A stretch of 64,000 nucleotides of DNA from Scytonema hofmannii PCC 7110 (GTDB lineage Bacteria; Cyanobacteriota; Cyanobacteriia; Cyanobacteriales; Nostocaceae): assembly GCF_000346485.2 (NCBI RefSeq), contig NZ_KQ976354.1:4243436-4307435 (forward strand), read 5' to 3'. The position numbers and the translations under genes are program-made. Position 1 is the first letter of the stretch. The number at the start of each line of letters is the position of its first letter. The notes beneath the pieces are model-generated. The model saw only the letters and a program-made list of their open reading frames with translations. It was not told the DNA's origin and ran no database searches. Shown here one piece after another: positions 54,884 to 63,514 of the stretch.

Positions 54884-54955
54884 GGAATAGGGAATGGGGA
54901 ATGGGGAACTCGGGGCCCCCTCTGGGGATAAGGGGCAATGGGGAATGGGGATAGA
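54880..54955. repeat. heptanucleotide array (GGGAATA/GGGGAAT)n
   Basis: Runs from the receiver gene's stop codon: GGGAATAGGGAATAGGGAAT then GGGGAATGGGG and a palindromic GGGGCCCCC patch. The gap to 55132 also contains a GCGTTCGCGAACGCG palindrome near 55016-55032. Confidence 0.9.
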
Positions 54956-55132
54956 GAGTTACTCCCTTTCCACCCAAAGATTACCTATTTAAATGAACCG
55001 CAAAGACGCAAAGAGCGCGTTCGCGAACGCGAGTGCGTGTGCGTTATAGGCTACAGAGCATCCGCAATCACCACAAATTTATGGCTATGATGAGTTTAAG
55101 ATAACATAGAAGAGAAGTGTACGAATTGTGAT

Positions 55133-55678
55133 ATGATGCCCAAGACATCAGAGTTTGACGCGATTAATCAGCAATTAGATGCCCTTTCTTTGCAGGAATT
55201 GCAAGCTGTTAGGGTAAAAGTTGACGTATTAATTACAGAAAAATTATCACAAGCTGAGCAAGACAATTGGGAAAGCATCCAAAAAAGTGCTCTCCTTGCG
55301 ATAGAAGATATAGAGATTTTAAGAGCACTTGCTGACGAAGGGCAAAAAAGTCTAGAGATTTTAAAAGATTTTGCCTTCAAAAGACTACTTGCTTCACGGC
55401 AGCCACACCTTTCCGAAGTCCTGAAAACTTTTAGGGAATATACAGTTGTTGCTAAACAACGAACGGATTTGCGGGAAGAATATCGGCTTTTATTCGCGTC
55501 TAATATTGAACAGATAGTAGACGAAGAGAAGTCCAAGTCCTCTTTGGAAGAAGATGATTCTTTAGAAAGAATTATAGAGCTTGTTGACGAATGGATGTCT
55601 GATGACTCTGGGTACGACGAAACGGTACTTCCTGAGATTAAGGCAGGGCTTAACCAGAATCGGTTGGTTGAAAAATAG
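55133..55678 (+). CDS. putative antitoxin partner of a PIN toxin (181 aa)
   Basis: A 181-residue acidic, helical protein. The C-terminal WMSDDSGYDETVLPEIKAGLNQNRL resembles the toxin-binding tail of cyanobacterial antitoxins. The N-terminal 140 residues are unusually long for an antitoxin and include a helix-rich segment (LDALSLQELQAVRVKVDVLI…). The stop TAG is directly followed by the ATG of the PIN gene, showing tight coupling. I infer the antitoxin role from position and the C-terminal tail. Confidence 0.7.
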   Translation: MMPKTSEFDAINQQLDALSLQELQAVRVKVDVLITEKLSQAEQDNWESIQKSALLAIEDIEILRALADEGQKSLEILKDFAFKRLLASRQPHLSEVLKTFREYTVVAKQRTDLREEYRLLFASNIEQIVDEEKSKSSLEEDDSLERIIELVDEWMSDDSGYDETVLPEIKAGLNQNRLVEK

Positions 55679-56143
55679 ATGAAAAGAGCCGTACTACTGG
55701 ATTCGCACCCACTAAGCGAAGTAACACACCCAAAAGGAGATCCGAGAGTTAAACAATGGTTACATTCCTTGCAAGAATCTGGCATTGTTATACGAGTACC
55801 AGAAATAGTTGACTACGAACTTAGGCGTGAACTGATTAGGGGAAAGAAACAGAAAAGTATTGAGCGTCTTGATAAGCTTAGTCAATTCCTTATTCCGTTG
55901 ACTAATGAAACGATGCGACAGGCAGCTGAACTATGGGCAGAACTACGAAACCAAGGGAAACCAACAGCAAGTAAAGATAGTTTGGATATAGATGTAATTC
56001 TTGCGTCTCAAGCTATTCTTCAATTGCCGAATTTCGATGAAGTCACCATTATAACAACCAACGTTAAGCACATATCATGTTTTGTGAAACCAAGGTTGAT
56101 TGTAGTAGATTGGGCGCAAACTTTAAACGGTATCGTGTCTTAA
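55679..56143 (+). CDS. PIN-domain toxin
   Basis: A 154-residue PIN-domain protein. Active-site acids are Asp in VLLDSHPLSEV, Glu in EIVDYELRRELI and Asp in SLDIDVILASQA; the last position is Asn (TTNVKHI), common in this subgroup. It begins at the base after the partner's stop codon. Predicted ribonuclease of a type II toxin-antitoxin module. Confidence 0.85.
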   Translation: MKRAVLLDSHPLSEVTHPKGDPRVKQWLHSLQESGIVIRVPEIVDYELRRELIRGKKQKSIERLDKLSQFLIPLTNETMRQAAELWAELRNQGKPTASKDSLDIDVILASQAILQLPNFDEVTIITTNVKHISCFVKPRLIVVDWAQTLNGIVS

Positions 56144-56248
56144 AAAATTAAATAAGAAGTTTACCTGGAACCAAACTAGACGATTGTATGAATTAGGCTT
56201 GGATCTGCCCCTAAGTCATTCCCAGGCAGAGCCTGGGAACGAGGTTAC

Positions 56249-56297
56249 GGTCACTGGTCACTGGTCACTGGTCACTGGTCATTGGTCACTGGCCACT
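56249..56297. repeat. heptanucleotide array (GGTCACT)n and CAGGCAGAGCCTG hairpin
   Basis: Six to seven GGTCACT-type units end 6 bp before the ychF stop codon. Just upstream (56218-56238) TTCCCAGGCAGAGCCTGGGAA is a small perfect hairpin common in cyanobacterial intergenic DNA; its arms are TTCCCAGGC and GCCTGGGAA. Confidence 0.95.
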
Positions 56298-56302
56298 ATA
56301 AC

Positions 56303-57394
56303 TTATACGTTAAAACGGAACAACAGAACATCGCCTTCTTGAACGATGTACTCTTTTCCTTCACTGCGAACTAAACCTTTCTCCTTCGCACCACTCATCG
56401 AATTAGATGCCACCAAATCATTATAAGCAACTGTTTCTGCACGAATAAATCCGCGTTCAAAATCACTGTGAATGACACCTGCGGCTTGCGGTGCTGACAT
56501 CCCGGCTGTAATAGTCCAAGCACGAGTTTCTTTTTCCCCAGTCGTGAAATAAGTCCGCAAACCTAACAGAGTATAGGTAGCACGAATTAACGATTTTAAA
56601 CCACCTTCTTCTACTCCTAAAGATGACAAAAATTCCGCTCTTTCTTCTTCTGGTAACTCAACCAACTCTGATTCCACCTGAGCAGAAACAACCACAACTT
56701 GTGCATTTTCTTGGGCTGCAACTTGCCGCACTCTTTCTACATATTCATTACCTGTGGCAAGGTCATCTTCCGACACGTTAGCAGCATAAATAATGGGTTT
56801 TGCAGTCAGTAATTCCAGTGGTTTAACTATTTCAGCTTCTTCTTCAGTTAAACTCACCTGTCGCGCTGATTTCCCTTCATTTAATGCAGCGGCTATTTTT
56901 TCCAACAATGCTAATTCAATTTGTCCTTCTTTGCTAGATCGGGCTTGTTTGCGGGTGCGTTCTATCCGCCGCTCAACTTGAGCTAAATCAGCTAACCCAA
57001 GTTCCAGACTGATAATTTCAATGTCCCGTACTGGATCGACTGAACCAGCAACGTGGATAATGTCGTCATTCTCAAAACAACGTACCACGTGAACGATCGC
57101 ATCCACTTCTCGAATGTGAGACAAAAATTGGTTACCCAGCCCCTCGCCCTGGCTAGCACCTTTAACCAAACCGGCAATATCGACAAACTCTACACGCGCC
57201 GGAACGATTTGTTTTGAGGAGGAAATTTTTGATAAAACATCTAACCGTTCATCTGGTACAGCAACAACGCCGACATTCGGTTCAATGGTACAAAAGGGAA
57301 AATTGGCTGCTTCTGCTTTAGCATTAGCAACCACGGCATTAAATAAAGTCGATTTTCCAACGTTAGGGAGTCCGACAATTCCGGCTCGTAGCAT
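56303..57394 (-). CDS. ychF: redox-regulated ATPase YchF
   Basis: A 363-residue OBG/HflX-related P-loop ATPase. Motifs are G1 GLPNVGKST, the G3-like DIAGLVKGAS, and NVSE (the altered G4 that favours ATP over GTP), plus the C-terminal TGS-like domain (YFTTGEKETRAWTITAGMSAPQAAGVIHSDFERGFIRAE). It binds ribosomes and modulates translation and stress responses. Length is normal. The upstream region carries a CCAAAAT heptamer array reaching the start codon. The stop is 6 bp from a GGTCACT array. Confidence 0.97.
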   Translation of the reverse strand: MLRAGIVGLPNVGKSTLFNAVVANAKAEAANFPFCTIEPNVGVVAVPDERLDVLSKISSSKQIVPARVEFVDIAGLVKGASQGEGLGNQFLSHIREVDAIVHVVRCFENDDIIHVAGSVDPVRDIEIISLELGLADLAQVERRIERTRKQARSSKEGQIELALLEKIAAALNEGKSARQVSLTEEEAEIVKPLELLTAKPIIYAANVSEDDLATGNEYVERVRQVAAQENAQVVVVSAQVESELVELPEEERAEFLSSLGVEEGGLKSLIRATYTLLGLRTYFTTGEKETRAWTITAGMSAPQAAGVIHSDFERGFIRAETVAYNDLVASNSMSGAKEKGLVRSEGKEYIVQEGDVLLFRFNV

Positions 57395-57446
57395 TTTGGA
57401 TTTTGGATTTTAGATTTTGGATTCTAGATTATAGTAGCTTAGCTGC

Positions 57447-57650
57447 TCATACAGGACCGGGAACTGTTTGAGGAATTGGTCCCGGTACTGGCTGAGGAAT
57501 AGGCGCGGGTACTGGTTCCGGTACGGGTGCGGGTACTGGTTCCGGTGCGGGGCTGGGTACTGGTTCCGGGACTGGTCCTGGTATTGGCTGGGGTACTGGG
57601 TCGGGAGTCAGGGGAACATTTGGTAAGAGTCCGGGATCGGGATAAATCAT
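57447..57650 (-). CDS. proline-rich repeat small protein
   Basis: From ATG 57650 (MIYPDPGLLPN), 67 residues made almost entirely of tandem P(V/I)PxP(V/I) units (PVPEPVP, PAPIPQP, PGPIPQT). A PEPVPAP-type repeat forms a polyproline II-like rod in such proteins. It is low-complexity coding DNA built on a GGTACTGGTTCC repeat, so it may be a repeat-derived ORF rather than a conserved gene. Confidence 0.5.
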   Translation of the reverse strand: MIYPDPGLLPNVPLTPDPVPQPIPGPVPEPVPSPAPEPVPAPVPEPVPAPIPQPVPGPIPQTVPGPV

Positions 57651-57740
57651 ATTGTACCTGCTGAAATTATTATCTATCATTCCCAACCTAGATAACATTA
57701 GATGCTAACGACATCTTCCTAAAAACATATCTGCCCAGCT

Positions 57741-59243
57741 ATGCTCGATCAAAATCAAACACCCCTGCTAGACACTTTAAAAGCTTGTGCAGAACGTCCT
57801 CATGCTCCCTTTTACACGCCAGGACACAAGCGGGGACAAGGAATTTCTCCATCATTGACTCATGTTTTCGGTCAATCTGTCTTTCGTGCTGATTTGCCAG
57901 AACTCGCAGAACTCGATAATCTTTTTTCACCCAGTGGTGTTATCCATCAAGCACAACAACTGGCTGCAGAAGCATTTGGTGCTTCACAAACTTGGTTTCT
58001 GGTGAATGGCTCTACTTGCGGTATTGAAGCAGCAATTTTGGCTACCTGTGGAGCCGGAGATAAAATTATATTACCTCGCAACGTTCATTCTTCTGCGATC
58101 GCAGGCTTAATTCTCTCTGGTGCAATCCCCATTTTCGTTTATCCAGAATACGACGCCGTTTTAGATATTGCCCACAGCATCACCCCCAACGCCGTACAAA
58201 CAGCACTAGAACAGCATCCAGACGCTAAGGCGGTGTTTATGGTATACCCCACATACTACGGTGTTTGTGGAGATGTGAGAGCGATCGCATCCCTTGCCCA
58301 TCAACATAACATTCCCCTACTTGTAGATGAAGCCCATGGCGCACACTTTGCCTTTCATCCCCAACTTCCCACACCAGCCCTAGCAGCTGGTGCAGATTTA
58401 ACAGTGCAATCCATACATAAAGTCCTCGGTGCAATGACACAAGCATCCATGCTGCACATTCAGGGTAACAGGATAGATCCTGACCGAGTGAGCAAAGCTT
58501 TGCAACTCGTGCAGTCCACCAGCCCCAGTTATATACTGTTAGCCTCTCTTGATGCAGCACGTCAACAAATGGCACTGCATGGCAAACAGTTAATGTCCCA
58601 TACATTAGAACTAGCAGAAAATGCCAGAAGCCGTATCAGTCAAATTCCTGGATTGTCAGTTTTAGAAATTTCTACCAACCCTCCTCTTCAAGGAGCGAAC
58701 GCCTTAGACAAAACACGCTTAACCGTCACCGTTTCTGATTTAGGTTTAACTGGCTTTGAAGCAGAAGAAATTCTTAATGACAAGTTAGGGGTTACTGCTG
58801 AATTTTCCTCCCTGCAACATCTGACATTTATTATTAGTTTGGGAAACACCCAAGAAGATATAGAGAAATTAGTGCAAGCCTTCACAACCCTTGCTAGAAA
58901 AAGAGGGAGTAGGGAGTGGGGAGTAGGGAGTGGCGATCGGAGTTTTTCTGTGTCATCTGAATGGAAATACTTTGATAACTCTTTGTGTCTTTCACCCCGT
59001 GAAGCTTTCTTTGCAGCAACAGAAACTTTACCATTAGAAGAAACAACAGAACGCATTTGTGCCGAAATTGTTTGTCCTTATCCTCCAGGAATTCCCGTTC
59101 TCATGCCAGGAGAAATTATTACCAAATCAGCTTTAGATTATCTTCAATACATTCAACTCACAGGCGGTTTTATTAGTGGGTGTGCAGATAGCAGTTTCCA
59201 CAAATTGAAGGTAGTTAAAATTATATATAGCAATCCGATTTGA
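57741..59243 (+). CDS. Orn/Lys/Arg decarboxylase-family PLP enzyme
   Basis: A 500-residue fold-type I decarboxylase. Features: APFYTPGHKRGQG near the N-terminus, WFLVNGSTCGIEAAILATCGAGDKIILPRNVHSSAIAGLILSGA (phosphate and substrate loop), VDEAHGAHFAF (Asp contacting PLP nitrogen), and the PLP Lys227 in TVQSIHKVLGAMTQAS. The C-terminal domain has PYPPGIPVLMPGE. A short insert (about residues 388-400, GSREWGVGSGD) is encoded by GGGAGTA heptamers, an in-frame repeat expansion just before the C-terminal domain. Product likely a polyamine precursor (cadaverine, putrescine or agmatine). Confidence 0.92.
   Translation: MLDQNQTPLLDTLKACAERPHAPFYTPGHKRGQGISPSLTHVFGQSVFRADLPELAELDNLFSPSGVIHQAQQLAAEAFGASQTWFLVNGSTCGIEAAILATCGAGDKIILPRNVHSSAIAGLILSGAIPIFVYPEYDAVLDIAHSITPNAVQTALEQHPDAKAVFMVYPTYYGVCGDVRAIASLAHQHNIPLLVDEAHGAHFAFHPQLPTPALAAGADLTVQSIHKVLGAMTQASMLHIQGNRIDPDRVSKALQLVQSTSPSYILLASLDAARQQMALHGKQLMSHTLELAENARSRISQIPGLSVLEISTNPPLQGANALDKTRLTVTVSDLGLTGFEAEEILNDKLGVTAEFSSLQHLTFIISLGNTQEDIEKLVQAFTTLARKRGSREWGVGSGDRSFSVSSEWKYFDNSLCLSPREAFFAATETLPLEETTERICAEIVCPYPPGIPVLMPGEIITKSALDYLQYIQLTGGFISGCADSSFHKLKVVKIIYSNPI
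58905..58932 (+). repeat. GGGAGTA heptamers inside a coding region
   Basis: Four GGGAGT(A/G)-type units (GGGAGTAGGGAGTGGGGAGT…) within the decarboxylase ORF, in frame. Identical heptamers occur in noncoding arrays at 36482. Confidence 0.9.
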
Positions 59244-59488
59244 TTTGTGAAAATTCACAGTGTCTGAATTTCGGACTTCTCAAAAAAGTCTGGGTTCTAA
59301 TTTTGCAAGAAGTCTAATAATTCCGTTAAATATCTGAGTTCGGCGTATTTGCGATGTTAGTCAATAAATCACTGGATTATTTCCCGATATGCAGAAAAGT
59401 GACAAGGTAAATTGCGGTGCTGTTTGACACCTTCCCGCTAGAAGATTACCAAAAATGTATTATGTAAATTATCCAAAATCACAGTATC

Positions 59489-59650
59489 TTATTTCACACC
59501 CTGTTTAACACAGTCACTAGCAAGTAAAGCACATTTATTAGATACATCTTCAGTTTTTGATTTTTCTGTTAATTTTAAATATTCTTCACCTGTTACAGCA
59601 TCCACTGAAATCATTCCATTTAATTTATGTCTACGTCCTTTTTTGTTACT
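59489..59650 (-). pseudogene. IS630-like transposase fragment
   Basis: The frame KKGRRHKLNGMISVDAVTGEEYLKLTEKSKTEDVSN…LLASDCVKQG resembles the middle of a cyanobacterial IS630-family DDE transposase. Both ends are missing and no terminal repeats were found. It directly abuts the receiver-domain remnant (junction near 59650, where the two frames meet), so the receiver gene may have been broken by this element. The 59244-59488 stretch holds only a GGACTTCTCAAAAAAGTC-like hairpin. Confidence 0.55.
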
Positions 59651-59840
59651 TGTGTTCCCAAAGAGCGATCGCTTCCAACCCATGACTCGCCTGTTCTACC
59701 TCAAAACCTAAAGGTGACAGTAGTTGCATCATCAGTTGGCGATTTTCCCAGCGATCGTCTACTACCAGAATTCGATAGCGCGGTTGGTTGGCTTCTAAGG
59801 CAATAACGCGACGCTTTGGTTGTATGTTATCAATCCGAAA
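59646..59840 (-). pseudogene. receiver-domain fragment of a hybrid kinase
   Basis: The frame PKRRVIALEANQPRYRILVVDDRWENRQLMMQLLSPLGFEVEQASHGLEAIALWEHK is the linker and first half of a receiver domain as found after the ATPase of cyanobacterial hybrid kinases. The phospho-Asp region and everything downstream are missing; the frame ends in TAA at the transposase fragment. Kinase parts upstream are also absent. Confidence 0.7.
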
Positions 59841-59922
59841 GCTTGGAAAAAACATCAACTTGGATTGTAGAGCTATTGAGTCTTGGGAGTCTAGCTTCAG
59901 TAGAACTTCCCAACAACTTACC

Positions 59923-60900
59923 TTATGCTGTGCGATTGGCGTCTAACCAGTCGAGCAAGTCTTCCATGGCTGTAAAATCTAACAAAGCTTCGCCTAGTGA
60001 TTCTAATTGTGTAACTGAAAGGGTTTGAACGCTGTCGATGAGTGCTTGTGGTAATTCCCCTACTCGTCTTCGTAGTTGCCGTAGAATAAGCTTTTGTTCG
60101 CCTTCAAGCTCTCCTTCAATCTTGCCTTCGCTCTTTCCGCGCTCGTAGCCAATGCGCTCACCTGTGGTAATGTAACTCATCCGACGCTCCTGCTCAAATT
60201 GCTTAAATTCCTGCCAAAACTCTGCTTCTAATCCATCTGGTAATATCATAATCCAATCAATAAATCTGTAGAGGTTCCGAATCTTTTTCTCTTGCCATCC
60301 CAAGTCATACAACCGTCTTATCAAGCTAAATTTCCAACTTTTCCTTTCCTGGGGCTTTTTCGTTGTTTGTTGCATTTTTAAGTGTGCCATCACCACTGTG
60401 GCAAATGGATTGTCACTCGCTTCTAACTCTGCCCAACGGTTTTGGTAATCCAGAAGCTTGACAATACCAAATTCAAATTTCAGCCGAGTGTTAGGGTAGC
60501 GAAAACTATACCGATTTGGTCGCCATTCGGGGTCGGCATCGCACAAAATGGCTAAACTGATAGCAGGTTTGCCGAAGCGGTCGAAGATCCGCAAGTTGTA
60601 GGAAAACATTCTTTGTGCAAAGTCATCTTCCGGGCTAGCTTGAACTTCTACGTGTATCAACAACCACATTTCCTCTCCTTGCAGTTGCCAGACTTTCACC
60701 AACTTATCTGCATATCGTCTACCAACTTCGGCGTCGCGTGCAATTTGCTGAAATTCCTTGTCTAAAAATTCGTAAGGGCGCGTCCAGTCAATTAATGCGG
60801 CTGTTTGCGGGAAGAAAAATTGCATTGCTTGCGGAAAGTAGGCTTCTAAAATTTCTTTCCATGGTGAATCATTATCAGCTCTTTTTCTTTCAGAGGTCAT
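59923..60900 (-). CDS. Rpn-family/DUF4351 putative nuclease
   Basis: A 325-residue protein of the recombination-promoting-nuclease-like group abundant in cyanobacteria. N-terminal PD-(D/E)xK-type region: PWKEILEAYFPQAMQFFFPQ, FLDKEFQQIARDAEVGRRYADKLVKVWQ, MWLLIHVEVQA (Glu), RMFSYNLRIFDRF. A charged EGKIEGELEGEQ hinge leads to the C-terminal DUF4351 helix pair (LILRQLRRRVGELPQALIDSVQTLSVTQLESLGEALLDF). Intact. Function is unproven; homologues are linked to mobile DNA. Confidence 0.85.
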   Translation of the reverse strand: MTSERKRADNDSPWKEILEAYFPQAMQFFFPQTAALIDWTRPYEFLDKEFQQIARDAEVGRRYADKLVKVWQLQGEEMWLLIHVEVQASPEDDFAQRMFSYNLRIFDRFGKPAISLAILCDADPEWRPNRYSFRYPNTRLKFEFGIVKLLDYQNRWAELEASDNPFATVVMAHLKMQQTTKKPQERKSWKFSLIRRLYDLGWQEKKIRNLYRFIDWIMILPDGLEAEFWQEFKQFEQERRMSYITTGERIGYERGKSEGKIEGELEGEQKLILRQLRRRVGELPQALIDSVQTLSVTQLESLGEALLDFTAMEDLLDWLDANRTA

Positions 60901-60927
60901 AATTGAATTTGGTCTGGTCTTTATTTT

Positions 60928-61032
60928 CTAGTTCGCATTTAAAACTTTGCGAAACACAATCTTATCAGCACCCGTCGTGTAGAAGTCTCGAATGCAAGCT
61001 TCTTCTTCATAACCACATTTTGCGTAAAACGA
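60928..61032 (-). pseudogene. GNAT acetyltransferase, C-terminal fragment
   Basis: 35 codons ending in TAG read SFYAKCGYEEEACIRDFYTTGADKIVFRKVLNAN, the typical C-terminal end of a GNAT acetyltransferase. The sequence stops at the 36-bp dispersed repeat (61039-61074). The N-terminal three-quarters are missing. Confidence 0.65.
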
Positions 61033-61038
61033 ACGCGT

Positions 61039-61074
61039 GCGATCGCGAAGCGCAAGCTGTACCCAGCTTATCGC
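61039..61074. repeat. 36-bp dispersed repeat, copy 2 (inverse)
   Basis: Exact reverse complement of 28469-28504; starts GCGATCGCGAAGCGCAAGCT. It truncates the GNAT fragment. Confidence 0.9.
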
Positions 61075-61258
61075 GCTATAAAAGCTCGAAATTCAGCGTG
61101 TAATCTAAACTATAGCAGTTCTCACTTGTAGATTAGTACAAATTTATCTGCGTGCATCTGCGTGCATCTGCGGTTCCATAACTTTTTATATTCCAGGTTT
61201 ACTCATGTTCGTCAACCCAAGGTTGTGTCAGATCTAACAACATGTCACCAATGCTCAA

Positions 61259-61462
61259 GGTAAAACGATAAGCGTCTTAGTACCTTTAGAGGTTTGGGAA
61301 GATCTCCTGAAATCGTGTTTCGCTCTTGCAAACGAGCTTGGGCAAGTTGATGAAGCAGAGCCTAACGAGCAAATTCTGGCAGATTTGAAGGATTCTCTTC
61401 GCCAAGTGAAAGCAGGGCAAACGTTTCCAATCGCTGAATTATATGAACAACATCCTTTGTAA
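61259..61462 (+). pseudogene. antitoxin fragment lacking a start codon
   Basis: An open frame of 67 codons reads GKTISVLVPLEVWEDLLKSC…ANEQILADLKDSLRQVKAGQTFPIAELYEQHPL, matching the C-terminal part of a common cyanobacterial antitoxin (LADLKxSLRQxKAGQTFPI). No ATG, GTG or TTG suitable as start precedes it in frame before a stop, and no toxin gene follows. Just upstream on the minus strand (61199-61261) is a tail reading LSIGDMLLDLTQPWVDEHE that I do not recognise. The 61075-61198 gap shows a GTGCATCTGC direct repeat. Confidence 0.6.
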
Positions 61463-61581
61463 GGGCGCAATGCCTTGCGCCCCTACACTTGGGTTGAAAA
61501 GCTCAATCTATACCCGTGGGAAGTATAGAAGTCCCTAAGACGCCAAGAATTTCTTGGCGTCAAGTAAATGAGCTTCTATCC

Positions 61582-62394
61582 TTACCTAGCATTCCTCCAT
61601 CTCTGATAGCGCAGTTGTTTTTCTGGAGAAAGCGGAGAAGCCATTTGTAAAACCTTTTCCAGCAACCAAGGTGCAAGACGATCGCACCACACAGCAATAT
61701 GACTTTGCCAGCCCACCAAGATTTCAGGTGAATCTCTTTGTAGCCCTCTAACAAGTGCTTGAGCTACCTGTTGGGGAGTCATAGGTATAACCCACCGAAA
61801 CCACTCTAAATCTCTCACCATATCGGTGTCAGTTAAAGAAGGTAACAACGCAGCAACTCGAATATTGTATGGTGCTAGCTCACCTCGCAAAGCTTGAGTG
61901 AAGCCTAGAATTGCAAATTTTGTCGCTGAATAGGTTGCCATAGTTGGTGCAGCAACTTTACCCATCAAACTAGAAACATTAACAATAGTTCCCGAACGTT
62001 GTACAGCCATACGTCGGGCAACTAGACGAGTCATGGTATACATACCAACTAGATTCACAGATATTTCTGCTTGCACGTTTAACAATCGAGAGTTGAGGAA
62101 GGGTGTTTGATGGGCTACTCCAGCACAATTGACAAGCACGTCAATAGGCCCGTAATTCCGCCAAGCTTGAGCGATCGCAACATTCACTTCCACCACTTGA
62201 GACAAATCTAAAGCCATAGCATATGCTTTCACACCAAGCATCTCTATTTCAGAAGCCACTTCAGCCAATCGAGTCACATCTCTAGCCACCAATAACAGAC
62301 ATTTGACTCCTTGCTTTGCAAATTCAATCGCGATCGCTCGCCCAATGCCTCGTGAAGCTCCAGTAATCAGAACTGTTTTGCCTTGAATATTCAT
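61582..62394 (-). CDS. SDR-family oxidoreductase
   Basis: A 270-residue classical SDR with TGASRGIGRAIAIEF (Rossmann), LLLVARDVTRL, LVNCAGVAHQ, NVSSLMGKVAAPT (Ser) and YSATKFAI (YxxxK). The C-terminal 60 residues are basic and hydrophobic (SPEILVGWQSHIAVWCDRLAPWLLEKVLQ), which suggests membrane association, as in SDRs acting on lipids or sphingolipid-like substrates. Substrate is unknown. It differs from the SDR at 9653. Stands alone. Confidence 0.9.
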   Translation of the reverse strand: MNIQGKTVLITGASRGIGRAIAIEFAKQGVKCLLLVARDVTRLAEVASEIEMLGVKAYAMALDLSQVVEVNVAIAQAWRNYGPIDVLVNCAGVAHQTPFLNSRLLNVQAEISVNLVGMYTMTRLVARRMAVQRSGTIVNVSSLMGKVAAPTMATYSATKFAILGFTQALRGELAPYNIRVAALLPSLTDTDMVRDLEWFRWVIPMTPQQVAQALVRGLQRDSPEILVGWQSHIAVWCDRLAPWLLEKVLQMASPLSPEKQLRYQRWRNAR

Positions 62395-62762
62395 AGTTAA
62401 ATCCTACAAAGTTAAAATCTCACTCTCGTTAGTACACACTTTGCGAGTTGAAGAATTTTGTCAAAGAATGCACTTGTCGTAGAGAGAGATAGGAAATACT
62501 TGCAATTGAGGGAAAAGTTACACACAACCGCTAATAGCAAGAAACTTAGGAAAAATCTTGCTATTAGCGCATTCAAGAGACTTCAGATACGTATCTAGCC
62601 AGCTATCATGGGAAAATCCCTTCTTCCCCTACTCCCTGCTCCTCACTCCCCACTGCCTTTTTCAAGCTAGACCGATCGTAAACTCATAATTCTTTAACTT
62701 GCACGGTCTTAGTAAGGCTAACTCTTGTGGGTGGGCGTCCTCGCCCGCTCTCTCCGCTAACT

Positions 62763-62828
62763 CTTGTGGAACGGGCGTCCTCGCCCGCTCTTTCCGGAAT
62801 GAACGGGCGGAGACGCCCGTTCCACAAG
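62763..62828. repeat. dispersed long hairpin (CTTGTGG…CCACAAG)
   Basis: CTTGTGGAACGGGCGTCC is paired with its inverse ending CGCCCGTTCCACAAG, a 25-bp-class stem; a partial second copy (CTTGTGGGTGGGCGTCCTCG) lies directly upstream at 62723. Relative of 33144-33206. Confidence 0.85.
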
Positions 62829-62867
62829 ATCATAAATACTGTGGTTCGTGTACTTAACGACTGCTAT

Positions 62868-63050
62868 GAAAACCGCTTCTAAAAGTCTAGACAAAACTAC
62901 CAACAAGTGGATAAATCTGTCCAGACCCAACTCTACGGTGTAAGTTTGCTCGATTAGAAGTGCATTGCTGCTTGGTTCCATTGCCTCGTGACTCAGGTTC
63001 CTTGACCACTAATCCCCAGTTAGAGATACTGAATACTCAGTACAAGACTT
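62868..63050 (-). repeat. copy B of the ~180-bp duplicated sequence
   Basis: Inverse-oriented counterpart of 17303-17489. Read on the minus strand it gives TCAGTATCTCTAACTGGGGA and GATTAGTGGTCAAGGAACCT, then an open frame with ATG at 62981 (MEPSSNALLIEQTYTVELGLDRF…LSRLLEAV). The frame runs on through the 62763 hairpin to 62757. The stop of copy A is lost here. Confidence 0.7.
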
Positions 63051-63514
63051 AAAAATATTTGATTGTTTGTAGCTAATTCGTAGGATGGGCTTTTTGATCT
63101 TCACGACCAACTAGGCATCACTAACTCGTATTAGCAAGACGCATATCAAGCATAGCAAAACCTCCCTAAAATTGTGTAGTTCTGAGTAGATTTTGCTAGG
63201 AATTAAGTTACAAATTCTAACCCCTTTGCTACAAAATTGCATCTCAAACAGAACATTTTTCAGACAATTCTGCGAGAAAGAATAACTGTAAAACCACGAT
63301 TGACATAGAGCATAAATAACACCTCTGCTAAATACGAGTATTTACCAGAATTAACTACATAGGGATAAGGTAGCAAAGGGATCAATTATCAGCAACATTT
63401 CTTAACAAGAATTTTTTACTGTTACACAACTTAATAAATTTCTCATAAATCACCAAAGAGCAACAGTGATTTATTCTGGGTTGTAGCAACCTCTAAATAA
63501 AGAATGACTAAACC
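63051..63514. other. upstream region of dhaK
   Basis: A 460-bp AT-rich noncoding region leading to dhaK. No clear promoter or riboswitch motif was recognised; the 62395-62722 part is similarly plain. Confidence 0.4.

Noticed and set aside
62757-62981. 74-codon ORF as a complete gene
   Set aside because: Only the first half is shared with the 17.4-kb copy; the rest is read through a hairpin repeat, so I treat it as a repeat copy, not a gene.
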